Source of the DNA: Porphyromonas sp.
GTDB taxonomy: Bacteria > Bacteroidota > Bacteroidia > Bacteroidales > Porphyromonadaceae
Reading direction: 5' to 3'
NCBI GenBank assembly: GCA_022772085.1
Contig: JALFBN010000005.1
Span: 102,637-166,636, forward strand
Length of the DNA: 64,000 nt
Part shown: positions 17,926-26,922 of the stretch, piece by piece
Layout of the letters: the number at the start of each line of letters is the position of its first letter
How positions within the stretch are numbered: the first letter of the stretch is position 1
Notes under the pieces: generated by a model
The model's input: the letters and a program-made list of their open reading frames with translations, nothing else
Databases searched by the model: none
Told to the model about the DNA's origin: nothing
Position numbers and translations under genes: made by a program

Positions 17926-19683
17926 TTACTGATCTTCACCGAAGAGGTAACGCCTATCCGTTACGATGGCAGTTTCTGCCCAATGCTCGGGGATGAACCT
18001 CCAGTTGGGATGGTAGACTGTGGGGGAGATGGAGCGACGCCTCTGGAGGATTTCGATCATATAGGTGCGAATATCTTTGGTCGTAGACCAGGTGATCCGC
18101 TGAGGTAGAGTTTCTTTGGCAATGCCTGCACCTTGGATCAACAATCCCCCTCCGCCATTGCCTCGATAACTATTGAGTGCCACCGAATAGGTTTCCGAGA
18201 GATCAAATGATTGACCCGAGGCGAGCTTTTGAATGGTGATACGCTGTCCAATTGGCATACTCACATCCACCGTATAGTCAATCCCATAGGCACTACTGAA
18301 GTTGAAAGTGGGGTATTTGGTTTTGAATCGAGCCGTAGAGTCCTGTGTATTGTCAAGGAGCAAGAGATGATCGTGTGCTGAGGTCATCTGATTGACCCAC
18401 TTGCTATAAGAATACTCGAGGTAATCTTTGATTTCCTGCCCTGTGAGGTTCATCTTGTAGAGATAGTTTTCATAGGGATAGAGGTCAAACATACGCCCCA
18501 CAGTAAGTTCTCCACGAGGGAGGCTCATTGAGGTGGATAGAGGTGCGGCAAAGGAGATTTGGGCTCCCGTGATTTCGAGCTGAATGTCATGTACTAAACC
18601 TAGGTAACTGGAAAATCCAAACAGTGCATCTTGAGACCGTACTGCTGTCTCCAAATTGGCTACGGGGCGTTGGACGAATTTCTCCAACGCTTCGGTGTCG
18701 GATTTGAAGTGTCTCATAAACTCTTCATCAGGGTCGTAAGGTGATAGGTCTGTCAGTTGAGCCGAAATTTTTTTGTCGACGATCTTGCCATCTTTTTTCT
18801 GAATCGTAATAGTAATATCGCTAACACGCTCCAGATGGTTGGCCGGATTTACGACATAGATAGAGTCTCCTTGAGGATTGGTTCGTTGCTCTATGCGTTG
18901 TCGGTGATCGTGCCCGTAGAGGACGAGATCGATACCCGTGAGAGTCTCTGCCAGCTCAAAGGCAAAGTTCTCGTTATAATCGGGGTTTTCATTGACTGCT
19001 CCGGCATGAACCAGGGCAACGATGAGATCGGGATGTTCTTCCTTTTGAATAACAGGAATCCAATGACGGGCAGTTTCGATTCCATCGGCAAAGTACATCC
19101 CTTTGTATAGATCGCCGGGTAACCACTGTGGTATGGCAGGTGTTGTTAATCCCAATACGGCAATGCGTACGCCACTGCGCTCCACCATTGTATAGGGGGC
19201 AAAGTAAGTCGAGGATGGGTCTTTGGGATTGGTAAGGATATTGGCTGCAAGGAGAGGGCAGCTCGCCTCTTTTCGGAAGCGGTCGTATACGGCATGCCCG
19301 GTTTCTATGTCATGATTACCCACGGTCATGGCGTCGTATTGTAGGTAGTTGAGTATGCGAGCTGCAATGTGTTGAGTTACCGTATCTACATAGTTGTAGT
19401 AGTACGAGATCGGTTCTCCCTGAAGGAGGTCGCCTCCTTCGAGTAGGATAGGCATTTCTCCATCGTTGCGTAATGCTGTTACATAGGTCGAGAGGCGTGC
19501 CATGGAGCCGGTTGCCGGACGTTCCTTCACATAGTCAAAAGGTAGGAAGTTGCCATGGACATCCGTCGTATGCAGCAAATGTAGTGTAATAGTTTCCTCT
19601 CCTTTGGGTTGGCAAGCAGTAAGGAATAGAGAAAGTACCCCTAAAGGAATAAGACCTGAAATGATTTTTTTGATAGCGTACAT
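17926..19683 (-). CDS. 5'-nucleotidase / cyclic phosphodiesterase family lipoprotein
   Basis: 585 residues from the ATG at 19683, chosen because it opens a lipoprotein signal with LFLTAC (Cys24); an in-frame ATG at 19710 would add nine residues before it. The metallophosphoesterase domain shows TTDVHGNF (metal ligands), EGGDLLQG, VGNHDIE and YGHDHRQ. The C-terminal 5'-nucleotidase domain shows NSYRGNGGGGLL and YGIDYTVD. Family members (UshA, CpdB) hydrolyse nucleotides or 2',3'-cyclic nucleotides in the periplasm. It begins 35 bases after metG. Which substrate it prefers cannot be told from the sequence. Confidence 0.88.
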   Translation of the reverse strand: MYAIKKIISGLIPLGVLSLFLTACQPKGEETITLHLLHTTDVHGNFLPFDYVKERPATGSMARLSTYVTALRNDGEMPILLEGGDLLQGEPISYYYNYVDTVTQHIAARILNYLQYDAMTVGNHDIETGHAVYDRFRKEASCPLLAANILTNPKDPSSTYFAPYTMVERSGVRIAVLGLTTPAIPQWLPGDLYKGMYFADGIETARHWIPVIQKEEHPDLIVALVHAGAVNENPDYNENFAFELAETLTGIDLVLYGHDHRQRIEQRTNPQGDSIYVVNPANHLERVSDITITIQKKDGKIVDKKISAQLTDLSPYDPDEEFMRHFKSDTEALEKFVQRPVANLETAVRSQDALFGFSSYLGLVHDIQLEITGAQISFAAPLSTSMSLPRGELTVGRMFDLYPYENYLYKMNLTGQEIKDYLEYSYSKWVNQMTSAHDHLLLLDNTQDSTARFKTKYPTFNFSSAYGIDYTVDVSMPIGQRITIQKLASGQSFDLSETYSVALNSYRGNGGGGLLIQGAGIAKETLPQRITWSTTKDIRTYMIEILQRRRSISPTVYHPNWRFIPEHWAETAIVTDRRYLFGEDQ

Positions 19684-19718
19684 AGGATTACAAATGGCTA
19701 CGAAGTCCAATAAATAAT

Positions 19719-21776
19719 TTAACCGAGTCGGCTTCCCGGTGCAATTTCGTCACTGACGATCATCACCCGAAGTTGCTCCGTCTTATAATCTACGGCAGAG
19801 AGGATCATGCCTTGCGATTCGATACCCATGAGCTTGCGTGGGGGGAAGTTCGCGATGAATACAACGTTTTTCCCCATGAGATCTTCAGGTTGATAGTATT
19901 TGGCAATCCCAGAAACGATTGTACGGCCTTCGAGTCCATCGTCCAAGCGGAAGCGGAGCAATTTGTCACTCTTCGGTACTTTGACGCACTCAAGGATACG
20001 TCCTACACGAAGATCCATTTTCATGAAATCGTCGAATGTCGTGTTTGCCAAGATTGGCTCAGCTCTGCGTTTGGCGGCTTCGTTGGCTGCTTTTGCATCT
20101 GCGAGCCGTTGCATTTGAGTGTCAATGGCAGCATCTTCGATTTTCTCAAAAAGCAGGATCGGCTCTGCGAGCTGATGCCCTGCTGGCAGGAGGTCGAAGC
20201 GACCAAGCGATTCCCATTCGAAGGGCGTCGTTTGGAGTAGACCGAGCAGGCGTTTTGTGCTGAAAGGGAGGAAGGGTGCAAAGGCCGTGGAGAGGTTGGC
20301 GGTAATTTGAAGTGCTACGTGCAGGATTGTACCCACACGATCGAGATCACTCTTCGCCACTTTCCAAGGTTCGGTGTCGGCAAGGTATTTATTCCCAATA
20401 CGTGCGATCTGCATCGCATCACGCAGGGCATCACGAAAGTGGAACTCATCGAGTTTGCGCTCTAGATGTGGGATCAGATCAGCCACTTCCTTAAGAGTGC
20501 TTTGGTCATACTCGGTAAGAGTGCCTTGTGCCGGCACTTTCCCCTCAAAATACTTATGTGTGAGTACAAGGGCTCTATTGACAAAATTGCCGTAGATTGC
20601 CACCAATTCGTTGTTGTTACGCGCTTGGAAGTCACGCCAAGTAAAGTCATTGTCTTTTGTTTCGGGCGCATTGGCCGTGAGCACATAGCGTAGCACATCC
20701 TCTTTGCCGGGAAAGTCTTGTAGATATTCGTGCAACCAAACTGCCCAATTTCGGCTCGTAGAGATCTTGTCCCCCTCAAGATTGAGAAATTCATTGGCGG
20801 GTACGTTGTCGGGTAGGATGTAGCTTCCCTCTGCCTTGAGCATCGTGGGGAACACAATGCAATGGAACACGATATTATCCTTTCCGATGAAGTGGATCAA
20901 TCGAGTTTCGGGGTCTTTCCACCACCTCTCCCACGTGTCGGGGAGCAACTCTTTCGTGTTGCTGATATAGCCGATAGGTGCATCGAACCAAACATAGAGT
21001 ACCTTACCCTCGGCACCCTCTACGGGTACGGGGATTCCCCAATCGAGATCACGGCTTACGGCACGGGGTTGCAAGCCCATATCAATCCAACTTTTGCATT
21101 GTCCGTAGACGTTGCTTTTCCACTCTTTATGCCCATCGAGTATCCACTCCTTTAGCCAATTTTCGTACTGATCGAGAGGTAGATACCAGTGTGTGGTTTC
21201 CCGAAGCTCGGGTTTTGCCCCACTGATGGCACTTTGTGGGTCAATGAGGTCGGTTGCATTGAGAGAGGTCCCGCAAGCCTCGCATTGATCGCCATAGGCT
21301 CCCGGTTTGTGGCAGTGTGGGCAGGTCCCTACGATATACCGATCAGCCAAGAAGGTCTCGGCTTTAGGGTCATAATACTGCTCACTGGTGCGTTCGATGA
21401 ACTTCTGATTGTCATACAAAGTGCGGAAAAATTGCGAGGCTGTTTCCGCGTGGATTGCACTAGAGGTGCGCGAGTAAATATCAAATTGAATCCCAAACTT
21501 CTCAAACGACTCTTTAATGAGATTGTGATAGCGGTCGACTACCTGCTGGGGCGTGATGCCTTCTGCTTTGGCTTTGAGGGAGATGGGTACTCCGTGTTCG
21601 TCCGACCCCCCGATAAACAAAACTTCCTCTTTTTGCATTCGCTTGTAGCGTACATAGATATCTGCCGGTACATACACTCCGGCAAGATGCCCAATATGAA
21701 CGGGGCCATTGGCATAGGGTAGCGCAGTGGTAACGAGGGTGCGTTTGAAACTTTTAGCGGGATTGTCGTTGTTCAT
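19719..21776 (-). CDS. metG: Methionyl-tRNA synthetase
   Basis: 685 residues from ATG 21776. The frame is open to 21992, but the conserved protein begins just after [10 protein letters not shown] ([21 protein letters not shown], the HIGH motif), so the upstream part is not coding. A zinc-binding set CPHC...CEAC follows, and the KMSKS loop reads KISTSR. The C-terminal 110 residues are an EMAP-type tRNA-binding domain ([11 protein letters not shown] ... ESQGMILSA), as in dimeric MetRS. It charges initiator and elongator tRNA with methionine in the cytoplasm and appears to lead a five-gene minus-strand unit ending with the S46 peptidase. Confidence 0.97.
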   Translation of the reverse strand: MNNDNPAKSFKRTLVTTALPYANGPVHIGHLAGVYVPADIYVRYKRMQKEEVLFIGGSDEHGVPISLKAKAEGITPQQVVDRYHNLIKESFEKFGIQFDIYSRTSSAIHAETASQFFRTLYDNQKFIERTSEQYYDPKAETFLADRYIVGTCPHCHKPGAYGDQCEACGTSLNATDLIDPQSAISGAKPELRETTHWYLPLDQYENWLKEWILDGHKEWKSNVYGQCKSWIDMGLQPRAVSRDLDWGIPVPVEGAEGKVLYVWFDAPIGYISNTKELLPDTWERWWKDPETRLIHFIGKDNIVFHCIVFPTMLKAEGSYILPDNVPANEFLNLEGDKISTSRNWAVWLHEYLQDFPGKEDVLRYVLTANAPETKDNDFTWRDFQARNNNELVAIYGNFVNRALVLTHKYFEGKVPAQGTLTEYDQSTLKEVADLIPHLERKLDEFHFRDALRDAMQIARIGNKYLADTEPWKVAKSDLDRVGTILHVALQITANLSTAFAPFLPFSTKRLLGLLQTTPFEWESLGRFDLLPAGHQLAEPILLFEKIEDAAIDTQMQRLADAKAANEAAKRRAEPILANTTFDDFMKMDLRVGRILECVKVPKSDKLLRFRLDDGLEGRTIVSGIAKYYQPEDLMGKNVVFIANFPPRKLMGIESQGMILSAVDYKTEQLRVMIVSDEIAPGSRLG

Positions 21777-21838
21777 CTTTATCTCTTGTTGTACTATTGG
21801 ATGGCTTACTAAAAAGAGGCTTCTACGCCTAGCTACTG

Positions 21839-21846
21839 CAAAAATA
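21839..21846 (-). promoter_or_regulatory. Possible -7 element for metG
   Basis: On the minus strand TATTTTTG fits TAnnTTTG and lies 62 bases before the metG ATG. No clear -33 partner is seen. Confidence 0.35.
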
Positions 21847-21965
21847 GTAATAACTCGGCACTTTATAGTCTTTTGTTTTAAGTTTATTACAGGGCGTGGA
21901 TTTCCCCCATTGCCTTGTCTCTCGTAATCCGACGGCATCTGTGATCCACCTATACATATAGTTAT

Positions 21966-21996
21966 CCCCTTGGCACTGCAGAGAGGTACCAAGGGG
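21966..21996 (-). terminator. Hairpin between the 22033 lipoprotein gene and metG
   Basis: CCCCTTGG (21966-21973) and CCAAGGGG (21989-21996) form a strong 8-bp stem 37 bases past the stop of the 22033 gene. No T-run follows on the minus strand, so termination is uncertain. Confidence 0.45.
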
Positions 21997-22032
21997 GGGA
22001 GGTTTATGCAATCAGTCGTTTATCGGGGTTGA

Positions 22033-22605
22033 TTATTCTTCGTCGTAAATCAAATCGAAGAACCCCTTCTCGAGTGGAAGCGTGTGGGACGGTATGAGAT
22101 AATGTCGCAAGATGCCGGAGAATCGTCCACAGAGTAGCTTCCTTTTGGGATCGTACCTGGTTATCGTCACGGGGATCTCCATGTTTTGAAGGTAATCGAT
22201 ATGCAACTCACCCTTTAGCACATCACCCTTTTTGAGACTCCCCTCTACGGGAAGCGCTAGCCTCATACTCAAACAGTGGGGATTGCATTTGTCGTCTCCC
22301 CTATCCGTCTGCACGATGAATAGATGTTGCTTTTTATTCCATAAGCATTTCCATCTCTCGGGGGTGATATGGAATGAGACACCTTCTCCTCCTTTTGGGA
22401 AGAGGTAGGGAGTCCCATTCACCTCAAAGGCAACGATATTGTACCCGCCCTCTGTGTATGGCGGCATCGTACAAAAGAGGAGCGTATCCTTTTTCATGCT
22501 ATCTTGAGATTGCCATCTTAAATCCGCCCGGATGCACCCGGCTAGGACTTGTAAGAGCAGGAATAGAACCGCTCCTAAGGCTATAAATAGGGTCTTGCGC
22601 ATCAT
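22033..22605 (-). CDS. Predicted lipoprotein of unknown function (paralogue A)
   Basis: 190 residues with a lipoprotein signal ending LAGC (Cys24). No known domain was recognised. It shares with the next upstream gene (22678-23331) the landmarks 'Cys-Ile-Arg' after the lipobox, 'VAFEVNGTPYLFPKGG', 'ITRYDPKRKLLCGRFSG' and a C-terminal 'KGFFDLIYDEE', so the two are tandem paralogues. Expected to be membrane-anchored in the periplasm or on the outer membrane. It follows its paralogue by 72 bases and is probably co-transcribed. Confidence 0.75.
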   Translation of the reverse strand: MMRKTLFIALGAVLFLLLQVLAGCIRADLRWQSQDSMKKDTLLFCTMPPYTEGGYNIVAFEVNGTPYLFPKGGEGVSFHITPERWKCLWNKKQHLFIVQTDRGDDKCNPHCLSMRLALPVEGSLKKGDVLKGELHIDYLQNMEIPVTITRYDPKRKLLCGRFSGILRHYLIPSHTLPLEKGFFDLIYDEE

Positions 22606-22677
22606 TTTTTGTCGTTAACCTAATTGTTGGAGGGGGAGCTCCCTCATGCCATTATTCTGTATGATTTCGTATTAAAA

Positions 22678-23331
22678 TCAGCGGATCAAACGATTTTTGT
22701 AATGCAGATCAAAAAATCCCTTTTTGATCTCTACCTCTTTGCATGTATCTGCAGTTTTGTGTTTGAAAGTCCCTGAAAATTCCCCGGAAATAAGATTTCT
22801 TTTGGGATTAAGTCGGGTTATTTTTACGGAAAGTTGCCAATCTTTGCAGTCCCATCGCTCTTGGAATCTGGAGCCATCTTCGGCTCTATGCTGTATCCCC
22901 AAAGAGAAAACGCCTTTCGTCTCTCCCAATTTTCCTTGAAACATACTATCAGGTATAATGATGTAGAATGCAGCCCAATGCGGATTATATTTCTTCTCTC
23001 TTCGGTCTGTATGCCATTCAATGAAGTATTCGACTCTATTTTGAAGGGTATCTGCCACCATCTGACTTGTCCAGTTCCTCTCGTCATCCTTTAGTATAAA
23101 GTGCTTCCGTATCACACCCTCTCGGGGGAAAACGAAGGGGGTGCCATTGAGTTCAAGGGCAACTAGATCGGCACCAACTTCGGAGGGGGAGGGCATTGTC
23201 CTAAAAAAGATAGAATCTTTGTCAATATCGTATTTCGAAAAGTGTCCCAGCTCTATTCGGATGCAACTTGACAGGGCTTGTAGGAGTAAGAATACAACGA
23301 CTCCCGAAGATGTAATTCGACTACTACGCAT
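22678..23331 (-). CDS. Predicted lipoprotein of unknown function (paralogue B)
   Basis: 217 residues from ATG 23331; a longer frame to 23397 exists, but 23331 gives a clean lipoprotein signal (MRSSRITSSG... ending LSSC, Cys23) and lies 36 bases after a -7 element. Shared landmarks with paralogue A are 'VALELNGTPFVFPREG', 'ITRLNPKRNLISGEFSGT' and 'KGFFDLHY'. It is about 25 residues longer in the middle than paralogue A. Function unknown. Confidence 0.75.
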   Translation of the reverse strand: MRSSRITSSGVVVFLLLQALSSCIRIELGHFSKYDIDKDSIFFRTMPSPSEVGADLVALELNGTPFVFPREGVIRKHFILKDDERNWTSQMVADTLQNRVEYFIEWHTDRREKKYNPHWAAFYIIIPDSMFQGKLGETKGVFSLGIQHRAEDGSRFQERWDCKDWQLSVKITRLNPKRNLISGEFSGTFKHKTADTCKEVEIKKGFFDLHYKNRLIR

Positions 23332-23367
23332 AATGTGTTTCTTTATCAATGTGTTTGTCTGCGAAAG

Positions 23368-23375
23368 CAAATGTA
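23368..23375 (-). promoter_or_regulatory. -7 promoter element for the paralogous lipoprotein pair
   Basis: Minus-strand TACATTTG is a perfect TAnnTTTG match 36 bases ahead of ATG 23331. The -33 position carries no clear TTTG. Confidence 0.5.
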
Positions 23376-23444
23376 CGAAAATATAATAATACGTCACCTT
23401 TTGAGTATTAGATTTGTGGTTTTTCTATCGTAGATCAATAAGAG

Positions 23445-23459
23445 CCCCCAAAGAGGGGG
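23445..23459 (-). terminator. Possible terminator after the 23521 gene
   Basis: A short GC-only stem (five C / five G, five-base loop) is followed on the minus strand by CTCTTATT. Weak but suitably placed 61 bases past the stop codon. Confidence 0.35.
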
Positions 23460-23520
23460 AGTTATAATCTTTTCTCCCCACTCTTTGAGGGTTTAATTGG
23501 TGCCGAAGCGGAGTTGTTTA

Positions 23521-25398
23521 TCACTCTACAATAAGGCGATGGACTCCCTCTTTGCCTTGGACGAAATAGACGCCCTTAGCGAGGTGACCGAGGTCAAAGC
23601 GAGCCTGACCACTTGCATCACTATGGGCACGTGCTATCAATGATCCTTGAGCATCAAAAAGCACTACCCTTGTGTTGGGTTGCGTGGTTACGATCACGTA
23701 TTCGCTTGCAGGATTGGGGAAAATGCCCAAAATCTTTTGGGCATCAACCTCGTTTAGAGCATCAATAGATCCCTCTTGGCATCCCGTTCCATCCCCGAGT
23801 TCATCGATCTTCCAGTTCTTCCCTTCGAGTAAGTTCGTCGTACAAGTTGTGGCTCCGGGATTCTTTTTGATCTGCAATAGCCCTACTTGTTTTGTAGGGA
23901 TGGGGAGGCTCTTAAAGAGTTTGTTGAGATCGCATGGCTCAATTTTATTCTCTTGTGCTGCAATGAAATTGATTGCAGGATTATGACTGAGATCGAGCGT
24001 CTTTAGTTGGTTTCCTTTGCATACAAGTACCTCCAATTTAGGGTTCTTCGAGAGATCCAGAGAGCTGATCTTGTTGCCTTCGCAGTAGAGCCATTCAAGC
24101 TCCTTTAGAGTGGAAATATCCAACTTATTGAGGGCATTCTTGAAAATAAACAATTCTACGAGATTAGTCATTTGCGAGAGATCGATCTCTGTTATCGTTT
24201 CACTATCTCCTGCATCGAATCCCTTGAGGTTGCCGTAGATATTCACGGAAGTTCCTTTTGCCTTATAGCGAGGTTTGTCGCCTTTGGGCCATTCGGTCGT
24301 AGCCTCCAGGGTTGTGAATACGCCGGGTTCGAGTTCGATCCAAACGGTCTCCGGAGCCATCGTGGTGAGGTGGAAGAAGAGGAACGCATTATTCTTTACC
24401 GTAAGTCCAAGACGAGGAGTTCCTTCGGGAGGTCTGTTTTCGATGCAACCCGTGCCATCTCCTTGCACGTCGCAGGGCCAGCCCTTATCTGTGGCAATAG
24501 ATGTTTGAGCCTTGGTGGCATCGGGGTTGCCATCAATGAAGAGTCCTTCAATGGAGCCTGTTGGCGCTTTGGGGAGTAGACGGAATATCTTGTTTAGGGC
24601 GCAGACGTCTACTTTGCAATAGCGGAGATCGAGCTTTTCAAGATTCGTTTGCCCCATTGATAGGGTGGTGAAGTCGTGGTTGTATGCAGTGGATACTCTT
24701 GTAAGCTTATTGTTGTTGGTCAGATTGAGAGAGGTCAGGTTGCAGGCCTCCATCCAAGCGATTTTCAGATTGGGGCTATTGGACACGTTTACACTCTTGA
24801 GATTGTTGCACCCGATGGCCCAAAGTTCCACAAGGTCTGTTTGATTGGTGAGATCAAGAGCCTCTAGATTTGTACCTCCGCAGTTCAAGAAGGTCAATTT
24901 TTTGCACTGATCGAGTTTGAGAGTTGCCAGCTCGGAACACCCTTTCACTTTGAGTTTTTGTAGTTCACTATTCCCTTGCAGGTCGAGGGTTTTGAGTTTT
25001 TTGTTTTGCTCGCAATGGAACTCCTTGAGTATCGTAGTCCCCGAGAGGTCAATATCACTAATACCATTTAATTTACAATCCATCCATGCCACATTGCCGT
25101 AGACCGTGATGGTAGTGTTCATTACAGTCTCTTTGATTCGAACGTGTGTTGCAGTACCGGCTGTCGTTTTGTAGTAGGGAGTTCCGTTGGCAACATCCCC
25201 AAAGTCAACCCAGATAGGTGTTTCTGCTTCTGTGCCTTTTACATCGAGGTAGATTTTTTTGCCTAGCATGTCGTCCAGTACCTTGATCTTAATAACAGGA
25301 GCACCTGCGGGAGGTGTATCTTGAGCCATCGCCACTAGGCTTGGCAATAAGAGTGCAAGCGTAATAAAGGTGCTTGTGAGTTTGCGTAATTGGTTCAT
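23521..25398 (-). CDS. Leucine-rich-repeat secreted protein with type IX tail
   Basis: 625 residues. Signal peptide MNQLRKLTSTFITLALLL... with cleavage near AMAQ. The body holds irregular leucine-rich repeats of about 21 residues (LKTLDLQGNSELQKLKV and similar). The protein is internally duplicated: the first half ends with 'CALNKIFRLLPKAP...GDGTGC' and the second with 'CDLNKLFKSLPIP...GDGTGC', each following an LRR stretch and each preceded by a ligand-like beta segment with 'VWIELEPG' or 'IWVDFGD'. The last 75 residues (ILGIFPNPASEYVIV ... GVYFVQGKEGVHRLIVE) are a type IX sorting domain. Probably surface-anchored; ligand unknown. Confidence 0.85.
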   Translation of the reverse strand: MNQLRKLTSTFITLALLLPSLVAMAQDTPPAGAPVIKIKVLDDMLGKKIYLDVKGTEAETPIWVDFGDVANGTPYYKTTAGTATHVRIKETVMNTTITVYGNVAWMDCKLNGISDIDLSGTTILKEFHCEQNKKLKTLDLQGNSELQKLKVKGCSELATLKLDQCKKLTFLNCGGTNLEALDLTNQTDLVELWAIGCNNLKSVNVSNSPNLKIAWMEACNLTSLNLTNNNKLTRVSTAYNHDFTTLSMGQTNLEKLDLRYCKVDVCALNKIFRLLPKAPTGSIEGLFIDGNPDATKAQTSIATDKGWPCDVQGDGTGCIENRPPEGTPRLGLTVKNNAFLFFHLTTMAPETVWIELEPGVFTTLEATTEWPKGDKPRYKAKGTSVNIYGNLKGFDAGDSETITEIDLSQMTNLVELFIFKNALNKLDISTLKELEWLYCEGNKISSLDLSKNPKLEVLVCKGNQLKTLDLSHNPAINFIAAQENKIEPCDLNKLFKSLPIPTKQVGLLQIKKNPGATTCTTNLLEGKNWKIDELGDGTGCQEGSIDALNEVDAQKILGIFPNPASEYVIVTTQPNTRVVLFDAQGSLIARAHSDASGQARFDLGHLAKGVYFVQGKEGVHRLIVE

Positions 25399-25445
25399 AT
25401 GGTTCTATTTTATTTATTATTCGACGGATTCTTAAATTGCCTTTG

Positions 25446-25453
25446 TAAAGGTA
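25446..25453 (-). promoter_or_regulatory. Possible -7 element for the 23521 gene
   Basis: Minus-strand TACCTTTA is one base off TAnnTTTG, 48 bases before the ATG. A TTTG lies upstream but with a 24-base spacer, longer than usual. Confidence 0.35.
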
Positions 25454-25589
25454 ATTATTTCTGTCAGAGTGAAATAGCAAAAGATTCAATGTTTGCAATT
25501 GGAGTGTCTTTGCCAAGTGTTATGGAATGGTTGGGGAAATGGGATCTTTAGTACGTGGATGGGGGCATAAAATCGCCGTTAAGTAGCTG

Positions 25590-25681
25590 ATTTTTTTTCG
25601 GGCAATAGGTTGAAAAGTTCAGCCCTCCGATTCAAAAATTCTTGCCCAAGGGTCTGGAAGTTCCTGCCCTGTATTTTTTAG
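25590..25681 (+). repeat. Intergenic element copy 2
   Basis: Three degenerate copies of one word in the same orientation: AAAAGTTCAGCCC (25613-25625), AAAAATTCTTGCCC (25634-25647) and GGAAGTTCCTGCCC (25656-25669). The last runs into the shared core GCCCTGTATTTTTT (25666-25679). It ends about 30 bases before the riboswitch promoter. Confidence 0.5.
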
Positions 25682-25708
25682 GGTCGTGTGCAATCTCATA
25701 TAAAGTAT

Positions 25709-25716
25709 TACCTTTG
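25709..25716 (+). promoter_or_regulatory. -7 promoter element for the FMN riboswitch and ribB
   Basis: TACCTTTG, a perfect TAnnTTTG match, sits about 10 bases ahead of the riboswitch. The -33 site is not clear. Confidence 0.55.
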
Positions 25717-25723
25717 CCCTTGA

Positions 25724-25905
25724 TTCTAAGAGGAGCGGTGTAAATCCCTACCGGTGGTGATAGTCCACAACTCCTCACCCTCACCCTCTAGTAAAGGGTG
25801 TGCCTAGTCCCATTGAGGCAAAGGCTTACCCCAAAGGGTTGGAATGGTGAGGATTGATATGGTGAAACTCCATAACCGACGGTTATAGTCCGGAAGGTAT
25901 TCGAG
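25724..25905 (+). promoter_or_regulatory. FMN riboswitch (RFN element)
   Basis: Both conserved halves are present: GCGGTGTAAATCCCTACCGG followed by TGGTGATAGTCCAC (about 25735-25768), and CTCCATAACCGACGG with TTATAGTCCGGA (about 25868-25893). Between them is a roughly 90-base variable region with small hairpins (for example CACCCT...AGGGTG). FMN binding to such elements represses riboflavin genes. A CCTGCC/GGCAGG hairpin (25929-25952) lies downstream without a strong T-run, so control may be translational or by a weak terminator. ribB starts about 200 bases further on. Confidence 0.93.
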
Positions 25906-26101
25906 TCGATGCCGGGCAACCTGCATCTCCTGCCTTGTGTTTTATCGGCAGGTTGAGGTTGATTCTTGCAGTTTTGTTTGAGAGCTTCCCATGTACTCAA
26001 CTCTAAGTTCGGTACTTACCCCTCCCTCCCCTCCTTCTGTCGAATCTATGTTAAACTGAAGAGAAGAAGTCTGTTTAGATCCCTACTAATAGTATCGAAC
26101 A

Positions 26102-26740
26102 ATGGAATTAGAACCCAATTTGGAGGCAGTCGAGTTGCGTATTGCCACTGCTGTAAAAGCCCTACAAGAGGGTAGAGGTATCCTGCTTGTCGATGATGAA
26201 AATCGAGAAAACGAAGGTGATATTATCTATCCAACAAGCAATCTAACCGAACAAAATATCGCCCTAATGATCCGAGAGTGTAGTGGTATTATCTGCGTCT
26301 GCATGAAGGATCAAAAGTGCCGAGAGCTGGAGCTCCCCCCCATGGTACAAAACAATACATGCAAAAATCAAACGGCTTTTACGATATCCATTGAGGCTCG
26401 AGAGGGGGTAACGACGGGCGTTTCGGCTCGTGACCGACTCTGTACAATCCAAACTGCAGCCCGTCCGGGAGCCCGCCCCGAAGATCTTGTCCATCCGGGG
26501 CACGTATTCCCATTGCGCGCCCGAGACAATGGTGTACTTGAACGCCGTGGACACACCGAGGGTAGCATCGACATTGTTCGTATTGCCGGTTTGGGTGATA
26601 CGGCTGTGCTTTGCGAACTAACGAACGAAGATGGCACGATGGCACGCCTACCCGAGATTCAAGTCTTCGGAGCAAAACATAATATGCCCGTCTTGACAAT
26701 TGAGGATATTGTCCAATATCGTCGTACACACGAGATCTAA
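26102..26740 (+). CDS. ribB: 3,4-dihydroxy-2-butanone-4-phosphate synthase
   Basis: 212 residues, the usual length of the stand-alone RibB. It converts ribulose 5-phosphate to 3,4-dihydroxy-2-butanone 4-phosphate and formate, the four-carbon input to riboflavin. Visible motifs: [10 protein letters not shown] (metal/substrate-binding acidic loop), [18 protein letters not shown] and RRGHTEGS. There is no fused GTP cyclohydrolase II (RibA) domain, and no other rib gene is nearby, so the other steps are encoded elsewhere. Controlled by the FMN riboswitch upstream and closed by a strong terminator downstream. Confidence 0.96.
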   Translation: MELEPNLEAVELRIATAVKALQEGRGILLVDDENRENEGDIIYPTSNLTEQNIALMIRECSGIICVCMKDQKCRELELPPMVQNNTCKNQTAFTISIEAREGVTTGVSARDRLCTIQTAARPGARPEDLVHPGHVFPLRARDNGVLERRGHTEGSIDIVRIAGLGDTAVLCELTNEDGTMARLPEIQVFGAKHNMPVLTIEDIVQYRRTHEI

Positions 26741-26793
26741 AAAAGGGCGCACTTGAGGGGTGCGAACGGAGAACGATCCGCCCTAAAACAAAT

Positions 26794-26846
26794 AAACACT
26801 ATGCCGAGGTGGTGTGATCCGCTTTGCGCATAGTGTTTGGCTTTTT
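26794..26846 (+). terminator. Terminator after ribB
   Basis: AAACACTATGC (26794-26804) pairs with GCATAGTGTTT (26828-26838), an 11-bp stem, followed by GGCTTTTT. Confidence 0.85.
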
Positions 26847-26922
26847 AGGTCCGAGTAGAGCAATTTCTCGCTCTGTCCGAAGTCCAAAATCCATCTCTAT
26901 ATAGTATCTCCTTTTGAGGTAT

